Shown here: piece by piece, positions 9,074 through 16,800 of the stretch
How the letters are laid out: every line of letters starts with the position of its first letter
Position numbering within the stretch: position 1 is the first letter of the stretch
Assembly (NCBI GenBank): GCA_050847315.1
Contig: CP193791.1
Source of the DNA: Cedecea sp000277545
GTDB taxonomy: Bacteria > Pseudomonadota > Gammaproteobacteria > Enterobacterales > Enterobacteriaceae
Direction: 5' to 3' (one strand)
DNA length: 64,000 nucleotides
Notes under the pieces: model-generated
What the model was told of the DNA's origin: nothing
What the model saw: the letters and a program-made list of their open reading frames with translations, nothing else
Database searches by the model: none
Made by a program: the position numbers and the translations under genes

Positions 9074-9122
9074 GAATGGAGTGAGGCGGCACTCGGATCC
9101 CCCGAAGCTGCCTCCGTCATTC
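9074..9122 (+). promoter_or_regulatory. Stem-loop in the leader of the TerC-family gene
   Basis: Nested inverted repeats: GAATG (9074-9078) with CATTC (9118-9122), GAGGCGGC (9083-9090) with GCTGCCTC (9107-9114, one G-U), and TCGG (9093-9096) with CCGA (9102-9105). The element ends 14 bases before the TerC start codon, overlapping the region of translation initiation. Related alx/mntP genes have manganese riboswitches of the yybP-ykoY class, but the conserved core of that class is not visible here. It could equally terminate the upstream operon. Confidence 0.5.
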
Positions 9123-9136
9123 CTGAAGGATAAAAC

Positions 9137-10177
9137 ATGATATCTACACATATTGGCTTCCCGACTGAAACGGTAGCGGTATTTCTTGCGCTTTCGGTGG
9201 GTGCCATTTTTATCGACCTCTTTATGCACCGCAAAGACGAGCCCATCTCGCTGAAAAGTGCCGCATTGTGGTCGGTGTTCTGGGTTGCAGTGGCAATGCT
9301 TTTTGCCGGTTTTTTATATCTTCATCACGGCGCAGAAGTCGCCAGCCTGTTTGTCACCGGCTACGCGCTTGAGAAGGTGCTTTCCGTCGATAATCTGTTT
9401 GTGATGATGGCGATTTTTGCCTGGTTCGGCATTCCGGATCGCTACCGGCACCGCGTGTTGTACTGGGGCGTTATCGGCGCGATTGTTTTTAGAGGCATTT
9501 TTGTGGCCATCGGCACCGGGCTGTTGTCGCTGGGGCCTTATGTTGAAATCGTGTTTGCGCTGATTGTGGCGTGGACGGCGGTGATGATGCTCAAAGGCAA
9601 CGATGGAGAGGACGAAGTTGAGGACTACTCTCAGCATCTGGCTTATCGGCTGGTAAAACGCTTTTTCCCTCTTTGGCCAAAGCTTGCCGGGCGCAAATTC
9701 CTGCTTAACCAGGCTGAGGTTGACCACGAGCTGGCGAAGCCAGAAAACCAGGCCATCACCGTTGGGCGAGTAAAAAAAGCCACGCTGTATGCTACGCCGC
9801 TGATGCTTTGCGTGGCGGTGGTTGAACTGTCTGACGTGATGTTCGCTTTTGATTCTGTCCCGGCCATTATTGCCGTCAGCCGTGAACCGCTGATCGTCTA
9901 CAGCGCAATGATGTTTGCGATACTTGGCTTGCGTACCCTGTATTTTGTGCTGGAAGCGTTAAAACAGTATCTCGTTCACCTGGAAAAAGCGGTGGTGGTG
10001 CTGCTGTTCTTTATCGCCGTTAAGCTCGGGCTTAACGCCAGCGAACATATCTGGCACCACGGGTACAGCATTTCGGCCACCGCCAGCCTGTACGTTGTGT
10101 TGGGCGTGCTGGCCGTGGGCATCATCCTCAGCGTTATGTTCCCGGCAAAAGCGGAATCAAGCGACAGTAAGAACTGA
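9137..10177 (+). CDS. TerC/Alx family integral membrane protein
   Basis: A 346-residue polytopic protein of the TerC family, which includes Alx (a manganese exporter in E. coli) and tellurite-resistance TerC. Conserved intramembrane acidic motifs are visible: FIDLFMHRK (about 26-34), EKVLSVDNLF (about 78-87) and VELSDVMFAFDS (about 234-245). Eight to nine hydrophobic helices are separated by one long cytoplasmic loop (about 155-205) with charged residues. Likely role: divalent metal (Mn) export or metal loading of secreted enzymes. It starts with AAGGAT upstream. It is separated from the sigma/anti-sigma operon by 129 bases holding a stem-loop, and is followed by a terminator. Confidence 0.9.
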   Translation: MISTHIGFPTETVAVFLALSVGAIFIDLFMHRKDEPISLKSAALWSVFWVAVAMLFAGFLYLHHGAEVASLFVTGYALEKVLSVDNLFVMMAIFAWFGIPDRYRHRVLYWGVIGAIVFRGIFVAIGTGLLSLGPYVEIVFALIVAWTAVMMLKGNDGEDEVEDYSQHLAYRLVKRFFPLWPKLAGRKFLLNQAEVDHELAKPENQAITVGRVKKATLYATPLMLCVAVVELSDVMFAFDSVPAIIAVSREPLIVYSAMMFAILGLRTLYFVLEALKQYLVHLEKAVVVLLFFIAVKLGLNASEHIWHHGYSISATASLYVVLGVLAVGIILSVMFPAKAESSDSKN

Positions 10178-10186
10178 ACAGGATGA

Positions 10187-10212
10187 AGGACGCCTTCGGG
10201 CGAGGGCGTCCT
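10187..10212. terminator. Bidirectional hairpin after the TerC-family gene
   Basis: AGGACGCC (10187-10194) pairs with GGCGTCCT (10205-10212). It sits between the convergent TerC-family gene (stop 10177) and HAD phosphatase gene (stop 10224). No strong T-run on either side, so efficiency is uncertain. Confidence 0.55.
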
Positions 10213-10223
10213 GATGACGAGAC

Positions 10224-10895
10224 TCAGAGATGTTTGTCGAGGCGTAATCTTTCGATAGGTGAGCGACGACGAGATTTGGCGCGGTGGAAGTGGCGCCAGT
10301 GGTAATCCCTGGCTGCGGTCAGCAGCTCATAATCCCCTCTTGAATCCCCCCAGGCGCGCAAATGCAGCTGGTTAAGCGGGCCATAAATCTGTTCCAGACG
10401 CTGAATCTTTTGATCGCAGCGGCAGTTATGGCCGTTAATGCGGCCGGTTAACACGCCGTCCACCACTTCAAGCTGAGTGCCGATGAGCTTCACGCCCAGA
10501 CGTTCGGCGAACGGCAGCAGCACGATGGCCGGAGACGCAGAGCACAGCGTAACTTCAGCGCCAGAACGCAGCTCAGCGGCAACCGCCATCAGCCCACGCG
10601 GGCGCATCATTTTTTCGAAGTTTTTCGCGCAATACACTTCGGCTTTATCCTTAACCCACTGCTCATTCACGCCGGTTAAGAAGGTTGAAATCAGGATTTC
10701 TTTTAATTCATCGCGGGTCAGTTTCCGGCGCAGGCATTTGAGCGTCGGAATGACCATACGCATCATCTTGCGCGCGAAGGTTTTGCGCCCAAAGGCAAAC
10801 CGCAGGAACGGGACAAAGCTATCGCTATGGGTCAGCGTGCCGTCAAAATCAAAAACCGACAGAACGCCTGGCGAAGGATCATTCATAACAACCAT
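10224..10895 (-). CDS. HAD-IB family phosphatase
   Basis: A 223-residue cytoplasmic hydrolase of the haloacid dehalogenase superfamily, subfamily IB (SerB/PgpC-like). Motif I is VFDFDGTLT (nucleophile and general acid Asp), the cap follows, motif II is TLCSASP, motif III a lysine in the region of DQKIQRLEQ, and motif IV WGDSRGDYELL. These enzymes remove phosphate from small molecules such as phosphoserine or phosphatidylglycerophosphate; the substrate is not deducible. The frame is open to 10937, but GGGA lies just ahead of the ATG at 10895 (MVVMNDPS), which is preferred. It is divergent from the attenuator-controlled trpS gene. Confidence 0.85.
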   Translation of the reverse strand: MVVMNDPSPGVLSVFDFDGTLTHSDSFVPFLRFAFGRKTFARKMMRMVIPTLKCLRRKLTRDELKEILISTFLTGVNEQWVKDKAEVYCAKNFEKMMRPRGLMAVAAELRSGAEVTLCSASPAIVLLPFAERLGVKLIGTQLEVVDGVLTGRINGHNCRCDQKIQRLEQIYGPLNQLHLRAWGDSRGDYELLTAARDYHWRHFHRAKSRRRSPIERLRLDKHL

Positions 10896-11013
10896 AGATT
10901 CCCAACTTTCCTTTTTATCTGTTCGTCGCGAGGGCATCTTGCGAACGATGGGGAAATTATAAACTTTTAAATCCCGCTACGGAAACCATCGCGAAATGTG
11001 ATAGGGTAGCCGA

Positions 11014-11067
11014 ATGAACATAAATCACACCGCACTTATCGTTATCCGCTGGTGGCTGTCTCTTTAG
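11014..11067 (+). CDS. Trp leader peptide of the second TrpRS gene
   Basis: A 17-codon open frame, MNINHTALIVIRWWLSL, preceded by the ribosome binding sequence AGGGT. Two adjacent TGG codons occupy 11050-11055 and the TAG stop is at 11065. Tryptophan is rare, so tandem Trp codons in a tiny frame just before a terminator and a tryptophanyl-tRNA synthetase gene are the hallmark of a ribosome-mediated attenuation sensor. The peptide itself probably has no function; its translation speed at the Trp codons reports charged tRNA-Trp supply. Confidence 0.85.
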   Translation: MNINHTALIVIRWWLSL

Positions 11068-11120
11068 AGGCGGCAGGAATTCGTTCACCCTTTTCTAATA
11101 GCCGCCGGAAGGCGGCTATT
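11046..11120 (+). promoter_or_regulatory. Transcription attenuator responding to charged tRNA-Trp
   Basis: Mutually exclusive pairings can be read. 1:2 pairing: CCGC (11046-11049) with GCGG (11070-11073) plus CTCT (11060-11063) with AGAG (11066-11069). 2:3 antiterminator: GGCGGC (11069-11074) with GCCGCC (11101-11106). 3:4 terminator: 11097-11106 with 11111-11120. A ribosome stalled on the Trp codons at 11050-11055 would disrupt 1:2 and free segment 2 to pair with segment 3, allowing read-through into trpS; one that reaches the stop would cover segment 2 and permit termination. The logic is that of the E. coli trp operon; the pairings are my reading, not a computed fold. Confidence 0.8.
11097..11120 (+). 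terminator. Attenuator terminator hairpin
   Basis: AATAGCCGCC-ggaa-GGCGGCTATT is a perfect 10-bp stem with a GGAA loop, followed by the moderately T-rich tail TCGTTT. It lies between the leader peptide and trpS, 51 bases before the trpS start codon. Confidence 0.8.
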
Positions 11121-11171
11121 TCGTTTAACTGTTCGCCCTCCGGCAAGATTTATCAGCCTCAGGAGGCAGTT

Positions 11172-12191
11172 ATGAGCAGTTCACACGCTTTACAGCAAAC
11201 CATTCTTACCGGCGACCGTCCAACCGGCCAGCTTCACCTTGGGCACTACGTCGGCTCACTGCGTAAACGCGTTCAGCTTCAGGATGAGCACCAGCAGCAC
11301 ATTTTGGTCGCCGACCTTCAGGGGCTAACCGACAACGGCAGCCGCCCGGAGAAAGTCGCCGAAAACATTCTGCAGGTGATGGCGGACTACCTGGCGGTTG
11401 GCATTGATCCGCAGAAAACCACAATCTGCCTGCAATCCTCTCTGCCAGCGCTGGCCGAACTCACCATGTTGTATATGAACATCGTGACCGTCGCCCGGTT
11501 GGAAAGAAACCCGACGGTAAAAAGCGAGATAGCCCAGAAGGGGTTTGCTCGCTCTTTGCCTTCTGGTTTTCTTGTCTATCCGATAAGCCAGGCCGCGGAT
11601 ATTACCGCATTTAAAGCCAGCCTGGTGCCGGTGGGGGACGATCAGCTGCCGATGATCGAACAGGCCAATGAAATTGTGCACAAGATGAATAGCTTGATGC
11701 CGACGCCGATATTAACCCCCTGCAAAGCGTTGCTCAGCCCGGTCAGCCGTCTGCCGGGCATTGACGGTAACGCTAAGATGTCAAAATCCCTGGGCAATAC
11801 GCTCACCCTTTCCGCCAGCGAACAGCAGATTCATCAGGCGGTGAGCGCCATGTTTACCGACCCGGATCATCTGCGCGTCAACGATCCGGGAAAAATTGAA
11901 GGCAATGTGGTGTTTACCTATCTGGATGCTTTCCATGAAGACAAAGAGAACGTTGAGGCGATGAAAGAGCACTACCAGCGCGGCGGGCTGGGGGATCGGC
12001 AGTGTAAAAACGAGCTGGAAACCTGTCTGCAAAACCTGCTGGCGCCGATCAGAGAGCGGCGAAATCGCTTTATCGAAGATAAGCCTTATTTGCAAGAGGT
12101 GTTGAAAGCCGGGAGTGAGAAAGCGCGAGCGCTGACGCAGCAAACGGCGGACGAAGTGAAACGTGCGCTGGGGCTGCCGGTGCTATTTTAA
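11172..12191 (+). CDS. trpS: Tryptophanyl-tRNA synthetase, second type (TrpRS II)
   Basis: Class I aminoacyl-tRNA synthetase charging tRNA-Trp; 339 residues. The HIGH-type signature is TGQLHLGHYVGSL (about 17-29) and the KMSKS loop is AKMSKS (about 200-205). The ATG at 11172 follows AGGAGG; upstream in-frame codons are inside the attenuator and are excluded. The usual housekeeping trpS of enterobacteria sits in the dam-gph region, so this copy is probably an additional enzyme, as found in bacteria that resist indolmycin or need extra TrpRS under Trp starvation. Control by the leader at 11014-11120 would raise its synthesis when charged tRNA-Trp falls, including when the main enzyme is inhibited. 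Confidence 0.93.
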   Translation: MSSSHALQQTILTGDRPTGQLHLGHYVGSLRKRVQLQDEHQQHILVADLQGLTDNGSRPEKVAENILQVMADYLAVGIDPQKTTICLQSSLPALAELTMLYMNIVTVARLERNPTVKSEIAQKGFARSLPSGFLVYPISQAADITAFKASLVPVGDDQLPMIEQANEIVHKMNSLMPTPILTPCKALLSPVSRLPGIDGNAKMSKSLGNTLTLSASEQQIHQAVSAMFTDPDHLRVNDPGKIEGNVVFTYLDAFHEDKENVEAMKEHYQRGGLGDRQCKNELETCLQNLLAPIRERRNRFIEDKPYLQEVLKAGSEKARALTQQTADEVKRALGLPVLF

Positions 12192-12404
12192 CGGCAGAAG
12201 GGCGCGAGACGGCGAACATCGACGCTTTAGTCAGCCAGCCGGTGAAGCCTGACAGAGCAAGGGCTGGTGGAATACAACCGCCCGCGCTCTCATAATTTTT
12301 GAAGAATCTGGCAGTGAAGCGTACCTGCAGGGCTGAAAAACCACAAAGCTTAAATAGCACGTGGCATCCAGGCAGGTATGCTTACGGCAACATGATGACA
12401 AGTC

Positions 12405-13436
12405 CTAAAACTCGACAAACACGGTGCCGAAGTATCTGCCCTCCGCAATAGCCTGAATGGCCTCTGGCGCCCGCTCTATCCCATTGACGATGACATGTGG
12501 AAACACGATATCCCCTGTTTGAAGCCATTCTGCAAATCTCGTATCCCATTCCGCGTGAGCATCCGGGTCGTCGTCAGCGCTGTATCCGCGTATCGTGATC
12601 TTTTTCAGGAGGATCTGGACTGAATCGAGCTCGACGGGGGCTTCCCGTCCCGTTCCTGCATCAGCGAGCTGGCCCGACAGAGCCCCGACGATCGCAATTC
12701 GGGCACCTGGGCGTGCAGCCACGATGGCTGACTGCAGTTGTTCCCCGCCTACGCAATCGAGCACGACATCAATACCTTCCGGAGCGACTTCACGCAGCTG
12801 TGCCACGTCGCTGCCGCTGCCCCGAATCACCGCCGCGTCGTAACCTAATTCCTTAACAAGCCGTCCGGCTTTTTGCCTGGAGCTTGTGCTGCCAATCACT
12901 CGTCCAGCGCCAAGCTGTCGGGCGATTTGCCCGGCCATAGAGCCTATTGCGCCAGCCGCGCTGGTGATAAGGACGGTATCACCGGGCCTGATTTCAACGC
13001 CTCGCGTCAATGCCGCATAAGCCGTCGAGCCATGCGAAAGGCTGGCGACGTCCGGATAAACTCGGCTATCAACACGGACGCACTCCGCGAGCGGGACGGC
13101 GGCATACTCGCGCCAGCCCATGAAATGCCGAACCCGATCGCCCGGCCTGAGTTCACTCCCCGGGGGAGAAGAAAGGACCTCGCCGAGCGTTTCCTCCGCC
13201 AGAGTGTCGCCCGGCTTCAGCGCCGGAAACGGTACGCCAGGGATGGCTTCGGCGCCCTCGCTGATCATCATGCGCAGCGAGGCGGAGACTCGCGAATAAC
13301 GGTTCCTGACCAGAACCTCATCGTTTTGTGCAACGGGTAAAGCCACTTCGACTATCTCAAAGTCAGAAACCTTTGGGCGGCTGGTGGGTCTGACCTTGAG
13401 TCGGAGTTCACGGCTTGTGGCTGGCAGAGGATGCAC
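12405..13436 (-). CDS. Zinc-independent MDR-superfamily NADPH oxidoreductase
   Basis: A 343-residue medium-chain dehydrogenase/reductase of the leukotriene B4 dehydrogenase/CurA/YncB group. The Rossmann motif is SAAGAIGSMAGQIARQLGAGRVIGS (residues about 155-179) with a serine-rich loop suited to the NADPH 2'-phosphate. The family's zinc ligands are absent. Such enzymes reduce the C=C bond of alpha,beta-unsaturated aldehydes and ketones, or act as quinone reductases. It diverges from a TetR regulator over a 59-base gap with a palindrome, so it is probably that repressor's target. Codon use is more GC-rich than in flanking core genes, compatible with acquisition. Confidence 0.88.
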   Translation of the reverse strand: MHPLPATSRELRLKVRPTSRPKVSDFEIVEVALPVAQNDEVLVRNRYSRVSASLRMMISEGAEAIPGVPFPALKPGDTLAEETLGEVLSSPPGSELRPGDRVRHFMGWREYAAVPLAECVRVDSRVYPDVASLSHGSTAYAALTRGVEIRPGDTVLITSAAGAIGSMAGQIARQLGAGRVIGSTSSRQKAGRLVKELGYDAAVIRGSGSDVAQLREVAPEGIDVVLDCVGGEQLQSAIVAARPGARIAIVGALSGQLADAGTGREAPVELDSVQILLKKITIRGYSADDDPDAHAEWDTRFAEWLQTGDIVFPHVIVNGIERAPEAIQAIAEGRYFGTVFVEF

Positions 13437-13455
13437 CTGACCAATCCTTGTATAA

Positions 13456-13474
13456 TGTGAGCCTGGAGTTCACA
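13456..13474. promoter_or_regulatory. Palindromic operator between oxidoreductase and TetR genes
   Basis: TGTGAGCCTGGAGTTCACA: arms TGTGA/TCACA with partial inner symmetry. It directly follows a TATAAT hexamer (13451-13456) oriented towards the TetR gene, so a bound repressor would block initiation. The 59-base divergent gap leaves room for both promoters. Confidence 0.6.
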
Positions 13475-13495
13475 TTTTGAGTTGGAGGCACAGTG

Positions 13496-14122
13496 ATGTC
13501 TACTCGCATTCAGCCGTGCGATAACGGGATGCGGAAGCTCCCAAAGCAGAAGCGTTCTCAGGCGACAGTGAGCGCGATCGTCGAGGCTGCGACTCAGGTT
13601 TTAGGTGAAAAAGGCTGGCGATACTTCACCACCAATGAAGTGGCCGAGTTTGCGGGTGTCAGCATCGGGTCGCTTTACCAATACTTTCCCAACAAGCTCG
13701 TACTCGTAGAGGCCATTAGAAAGAAGCATTTCAGCGATGTTATCAACGTCCTGCAGGCTGCCAGTGAAAATACCGAGGATGTGAACCAGAGCTTCAACCT
13801 GCTGATCGAAGGCATGCTGTCGGTACATGGGGCACATCCCGCTCTACATCGGGCCCTGGTGGAAGAAGCCCCCCGGAGCGACGAGGCTATTTCGGCTCAC
13901 GCCGAATTTGAAAAAAAGTATAACGAGTACTATCTCGCCCTTGTTTCCCGGTATGGGGCGCGACGGAATGCCCAGGATATTCAGACAGCGGCGTGGACAT
14001 TATCCGCTGCTATTGAAGGGGTTGTGCACCAGGCGGCCTTGCGCGGATTGACCGGTTCACCGGCGCTGAAGCGGGAATTGGTTCAGTTGCTTTTTGGGTA
14101 CTTAAGAGGGCAGACAGCATAA
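13496..14122 (+). CDS. TetR/AcrR family repressor
   Basis: A 208-residue regulator. The N-terminal helix-turn-helix is clear (residues about 20-66: AIVEAATQVLGEKGWRYFTT, then NEVAEFAGVSIGSLYQYFPN), followed by an all-helical ligand and dimerisation domain. ATG 13496 is preferred to the GTG three bases upstream because TTGGAGG is optimally spaced from it. Divergent placement with the oxidoreductase and the palindrome at 13456 suggest autorepression and control of that enzyme, with an electrophilic compound as possible inducer. Confidence 0.9.
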   Translation: MSTRIQPCDNGMRKLPKQKRSQATVSAIVEAATQVLGEKGWRYFTTNEVAEFAGVSIGSLYQYFPNKLVLVEAIRKKHFSDVINVLQAASENTEDVNQSFNLLIEGMLSVHGAHPALHRALVEEAPRSDEAISAHAEFEKKYNEYYLALVSRYGARRNAQDIQTAAWTLSAAIEGVVHQAALRGLTGSPALKRELVQLLFGYLRGQTA

Positions 14123-14319
14123 ACACAGGCTTTTACTTTCCGCCTGTGTGTCTTTGAATCTTCCCTCCCAGGAGACTTCAACCGGCTGGCATTGGGCAAC
14201 GAGTGGCGGTTTTTAATAACCGGCTTATGCATCTGTTACGCCACTTTTGGACGTAACAGAGCTTTAGCTATCTCGTTTAGCCTGCTATATCGACGTGAGC
14301 TAAAAATTTCCGAAACCAT

Positions 14320-15117
14320 TCACAGATTTTTTAGCTCCCGGAAAGCGTCTTTCATACGGCGCAGTTTGGCAAAGACTTCCCAGTTGGCGCTCTCCATGCA
14401 ACCCAATCGGGAACGTATGGAAGCCCGATCGACGCGTAGAAACGGATTGGCCGCGAGCTCCGTCGCCAGTGTCGATGGAACGGTCGGCATGCCCGCTTGT
14501 CTCTTGTCCTCTATCAGCGCGATCTGCTTCAGCAGATCGGCGTTGTCTGGTTCGATTGTGAGCGCGAAGCGGGCATTGTCGGCGGCGTATTCGTGCGAGG
14601 AATAGATGAGCGTTTCAGGCGGCAGCGATCTTATTTTATCGATCGAAGCCCACATCTGGGCCGGCATAGCTTCCTGGACACGCCCGCAGCCAAGATGAAA
14701 GATGGTGTCGCCGGAAAAGAGAAGTCCGGCCTCCTTGAACCAAAAGGCGATGTGCCCGCTCGTATTCCCCGGCACGTCGATAACCAGGGCAATATGCTCC
14801 TCCAATGCTACCGTATCGCCTCCGATCACGCCCCGATCGATACCCGGGATATCATCCACTTCGGCCGCCGGGCCAATGACGCGTGCCCCTGTTTTTCGCT
14901 TGATCTCCGTGTTGCCTGAAACGTGGTCCCAATGATGGTGCGTATTAAGGATCAGATCTACGCGCCTCCCTTCAAGCACATCCAGTACCGAACTGGCCTC
15001 GGTTGGATCAACGACGGCCAGGGCACCTGTCCGTAAATCTTCTATAAGGAAAATATAATTATCTTCGAGAACGGGCAGGATCTGCACCGATAACCCATTG
15101 CACTTTTCAACGATCAT
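14320..15117 (-). CDS. Glyoxalase II-like metallo-beta-lactamase-fold hydrolase
   Basis: A 265-residue dinuclear metal hydrolase similar to hydroxyacylglutathione hydrolase (GloB). The metal motif is THHHWDH (about 54-60), with further ligands at NTSGHIAFW and GDTIFHLGCGR and the His in SHEY. The C-terminal glutathione-binding helical domain is present and ends FAKLRRMKDAF, as in GloB. The start at 15117 follows CAGGAG; an extension to 15183 is less likely. It is the last gene of OsmC-GST-hydrolase on the minus strand. Together with the GST next door it suggests glutathione-dependent detoxification of aldehydes. It is not the housekeeping gloB context, so likely a paralogue. Confidence 0.85.
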   Translation of the reverse strand: MIVEKCNGLSVQILPVLEDNYIFLIEDLRTGALAVVDPTEASSVLDVLEGRRVDLILNTHHHWDHVSGNTEIKRKTGARVIGPAAEVDDIPGIDRGVIGGDTVALEEHIALVIDVPGNTSGHIAFWFKEAGLLFSGDTIFHLGCGRVQEAMPAQMWASIDKIRSLPPETLIYSSHEYAADNARFALTIEPDNADLLKQIALIEDKRQAGMPTVPSTLATELAANPFLRVDRASIRSRLGCMESANWEVFAKLRRMKDAFRELKNL

Positions 15118-15253
15118 CCTGGACTCCTGGAAACAATAAAGCGCGGCGCTGTTTGATGGGAAATTAGAGCGCCGCTGAGGCATTGAACCCCGAATGAATA
15201 ACCGCTGCCGCCGGCGCCGGGTATTGGCCGGCGGCTTGCGATCTACTTACTGC

Positions 15254-15865
15254 TCAGCGCGGGGGCAGACCTTCTGCCGCGCGTGCGGCCTGAACGCTGG
15301 GGCGCTGTTCCATGCGCTGCATGAATCGCTCAATGGCCGGGTAAACGGACATGTCGATCCCAACGCGGGGCGGCCAGTTCAGTACGTTATAGAGATAGGC
15401 ATCAGGTGCCGAAAATTCGTTGCCGAGCACATAGTCGTTGTTCGACAGATGCTCTTCAACAAAGGCGAACCGACCTTTGAGGAATCCTTCGGCGTAGCGG
15501 TTTTTCGCCGCATCGTCGAAAAAGGGCTGGAACATCGTCGACATCCCTTTGGCAAGGTCGGTCGCGATGACATTGAGCCATTCCAGTGCGCGATAGCGCT
15601 CCTGCGTGCCGAAGGGTGGCAGCAGGTTAAGGCCGGGGTTCTGGTCGGCGATCCACTGCAGAATAACTGCACCTTCGGTAATCAAGTCACCGTTATCGAG
15701 CACCAGAATCGGAATGAAGCCTTTCGGGTTCACATCGAGATAATTGCCCTCGACAGTCGTCTTCGTGGCGAAGTCTACTTTGACCAGATCGAAGGCAAGG
15801 CACGCCTCTCGCAGCGCGATGGCCGGGGAAAGCCCGCAAGAGCCAGGGGAGTAATAGAGTTTCAT
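15254..15865 (-). CDS. Glutathione S-transferase (beta-class-like)
   Basis: A 203-residue cytosolic GST. The thioredoxin-fold N-terminal domain starts MKLYYSPGSCGLSPAIALRE, with Cys10 in the position of the beta-class active-site cysteine. The cis-Pro/glutathione-binding segment is NPKGFIPILVLDNGDLITEG (about 46-65). The helical C-terminal domain follows to residue 203. It conjugates or reduces electrophiles with glutathione. It lies 34 bases downstream of the OsmC gene and 136 bases upstream of the glyoxalase-like gene, all on the minus strand. Confidence 0.9.
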   Translation of the reverse strand: MKLYYSPGSCGLSPAIALREACLAFDLVKVDFATKTTVEGNYLDVNPKGFIPILVLDNGDLITEGAVILQWIADQNPGLNLLPPFGTQERYRALEWLNVIATDLAKGMSTMFQPFFDDAAKNRYAEGFLKGRFAFVEEHLSNNDYVLGNEFSAPDAYLYNVLNWPPRVGIDMSVYPAIERFMQRMEQRPSVQAARAAEGLPPR

Positions 15866-15899
15866 GAGTCCTCAGATTTAATGTTGAGCTTGTTGGCGG

Positions 15900-16457
15900 T
15901 TATGGTTCGAGGATTTCCAGCGTTTCGACCATGCGGATCGCCCGGGAGAAGTTCGCCAGGTTGACCGACGTTCTTGTCGCCTTGGCGTGTAATTCCTCAA
16001 CCCGCTCGCGGGTGGCATCAGTGCGCAGGCGCACCACATACCGGATTTCGTCATAGCCGGGATTCACGCTGTCATCCAGGCCCAGGAAACCTCGCAGGTC
16101 CAGTTCACCGTCAGTTTCGATTTCAAGACTGTGGAGGGTGATGCCCATGGCGGCCGCATTCGCCGCATAGCCGACTGACATGCAGGCGTTTAGCGCTGCC
16201 ATCAGCAGTTCCTGTGGGTTAGGCGCGGTATTCTGTCCCAGCAACTGGGCCGGTTCGTCGGCGGCAATCTCGAAATGGCGTGCGTGTTTCTCGCCCCCCA
16301 GTTCGTAATGATCGACGCTCGCTACCGTCCGCGTCTGGCCCTGCCATTTCGTTTTAACGTTGAAGCGGATTGCGCCCCTGGCCGGGTTGTCGCGCACGTC
16401 CTGGGCGAATTGTTGCAGGTCGGCGACGTTGATACCGTTTACGGTTTTGCCCATCAT
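15900..16457 (-). CDS. OsmC/Ohr-family protein with a single cysteine
   Basis: A 185-residue OsmC-family protein. The family's peroxidatic cysteine is in ALNACMSVGYAANA (about 98). OsmC and Ohr reduce organic peroxides with a second, resolving cysteine in the C-terminal helix; here the equivalent stretch reads ATRTSVNLANF and the protein contains no other cysteine. It could therefore form a mixed disulfide with a thiol such as glutathione, or have a non-peroxidase role. It heads the operon OsmC-GST-glyoxalase II; the preceding 343-base gap contains the putative LysR site. Confidence 0.85.
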   Translation of the reverse strand: MMGKTVNGINVADLQQFAQDVRDNPARGAIRFNVKTKWQGQTRTVASVDHYELGGEKHARHFEIAADEPAQLLGQNTAPNPQELLMAALNACMSVGYAANAAAMGITLHSLEIETDGELDLRGFLGLDDSVNPGYDEIRYVVRLRTDATRERVEELHAKATRTSVNLANFSRAIRMVETLEILEP

Positions 16458-16582
16458 ATGATCCTCCAGAAGCCGCTCTGCGGCTGGTTGTCAAAGTCAG
16501 ATTGCCTTGCCGTTTTGGCGGCTTTCTTGCGGCCATCTTAAACATGGCCTGTAGTCGGAAAAAGCCATGTAAATGGATATGA

Positions 16583-16603
16583 CTGTTCGAAATAGCGAAC
16601 AAT
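16583..16603. promoter_or_regulatory. Putative LysR operator upstream of the OsmC operon
   Basis: Inverted repeat TGTTCG-aaatag-CGAACA with one extra matching base on each side, 126 bases upstream of the OsmC start. On the minus strand it reads ATTGTTCGCTATTTCGAACAG, and the same sequence with two changes recurs in the LysR gene's own promoter (17750-17770). The rest of the 16458-16800 gap shows no gene. Confidence 0.7.
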
Positions 16604-16800
16604 GACAGGCAGCCAATTCGGGGCTCGAGCTTCAAGATATGTCCAGCCGGCAGGAGAGTTTCCCGGTCGGGTTACCCTCCCGGGTAGGGCTATGGCTCCG
16701 GCTTCAAGCTAGCTGGGATGTGCGGGGCGGGGTCAAGGCAGGTGGGATCGTTTTCGAAGAAGTGGGGGCCAGTGGCAACTCAACGCCATGACATGAGAAG

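Noticed and set aside
9008..9136. yybP-ykoY (Mn) riboswitch before the TerC-family gene
   Set aside because: The leader is short and lacks the conserved loop sequences of that class; only a stem-loop is supported.
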